Positions 63,880 to 64,000 of a stretch of 64,000 nt of DNA are shown piece by piece; position 1 is the stretch's first letter, and each line of letters opens with the position of its first letter. Under the pieces are notes generated by a model. That model was not told the DNA's origin, made no database searches, and saw only the letters and a list, made by a program, of their open reading frames with translations. This DNA is from Methylobacterium aerolatum (GTDB lineage: Bacteria; Pseudomonadota; Alphaproteobacteria; Rhizobiales; Beijerinckiaceae): NCBI RefSeq assembly GCF_022179085.1, contig NZ_BPQE01000011.1, positions 186,001-250,000 of the forward strand, written 5' to 3'. Position numbers and translations under genes: made by a program.

Positions 63880-64000
63880 GCGTCTCGTCCCGGCCGTCGG
63901 CGCGGGTCTTCTGATGTGACGGCCCGGCGCCGATCCTTTATCAGATCAGGCTCCCTGGAAGCCATCCAATCCTGCGGCCGAGCTTCACGCGGGCTTGCCG

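Noticed and set aside
63880-64000. Possible end of another gene at the right edge, minus strand
   Set aside because: Short open frames reach the edge, but the sequence is too short to match any family.

Overview
The window is very GC-rich chromosomal DNA with a gene set and order typical of an alphaproteobacterium of the Hyphomicrobiales (Rhizobiales). A formaldehyde-activating-enzyme (Fae) homologue points to the methylotrophic family Methylobacteriaceae (Methylobacterium/Methylorubrum). That assignment is an inference from gene content, not a database match. I see no rRNA, tRNA, CRISPR array, prophage or complete insertion sequence. The window is mostly core genome, with short accessory patches and several families of short dispersed repeats.

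Layout. 1-3.6 kb, minus strand: the start of a thiamine-diphosphate enzyme (cut by the window edge), a LysR regulator and a GMC oxidoreductase. 3.8-10 kb: a hybrid sensor kinase, an isolated CheZ-type phosphatase, a YkuD L,D-transpeptidase, a DUF2076 protein and an outer-membrane beta-barrel protein. 10.1-13.3 kb, minus: pgeF, midA and lgt. 13.4-15.8 kb, minus: a tightly packed cupin / SMP-30 lactonase / two-domain VOC operon. 16-20.2 kb, minus: rpsF-rpsR-DUF2232-rplI followed by dnaB. 20.5-26.4 kb, plus: pdxJ-acpS-lepB-rnc-era, then an overlapping pair of rRNA-modification genes (rsmC-like and rsuA-like). 26.8-33.6 kb, plus: rpsB-tsf, a 32-codon membrane microprotein, pyrH, frr, cdsA and dxr. 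33.6-38.8 kb: trpA-accD-folC (minus), dgt (minus) and erpA (plus). 38.9-46.7 kb: a large exported protein of unknown function, a NitT/TauT-type ABC importer, a pterin dehydratase, mutL and a small unknown. 47-51.7 kb, minus: a five-gene branched-chain-amino-acid-type ABC importer, divergent from a D-serine dehydratase/D-threonine aldolase-family enzyme. 53-54.6 kb: the Fae homologue, a small protein and a lipoprotein. 54.8-63.9 kb, minus: rseP-bamA-lpxD-fabZ-lpxA-lpxI-lpxB.

How the genes work together. Two blocks cover translation and ribosome biogenesis (S6, S18, L9, S2, EF-Ts, RRF, Era, RNase III, rRNA modification). The envelope genes cover phospholipid synthesis (cdsA, accD), isoprenoids (dxr), lipoprotein maturation (lgt), signal peptidase, outer-membrane protein assembly (bamA), lipid A (lpxD, lpxA, lpxI, lpxB) and envelope-stress proteolysis (rseP). 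In many proteobacteria frr-uppS-cdsA-dxr-rseP-bamA-lpxD-fabZ-lpxA-lpxB is one colinear cluster. Here uppS is missing, and the rseP-to-lpxB half lies inverted about 30 kb away. One inversion with a breakpoint just after dxr would explain this.

The main oddities are: a roughly 105-bp structured element in two places, one copy abutting the pyrH stop codon; a REP-like palindrome family; a Fae homologue lacking the catalytic histidine; ribosomal protein S2 with a long C-terminal extension ending in a helix-hairpin-helix-like domain; a hybrid kinase with a degenerate first receiver; and a membrane microprotein followed by its own terminator.
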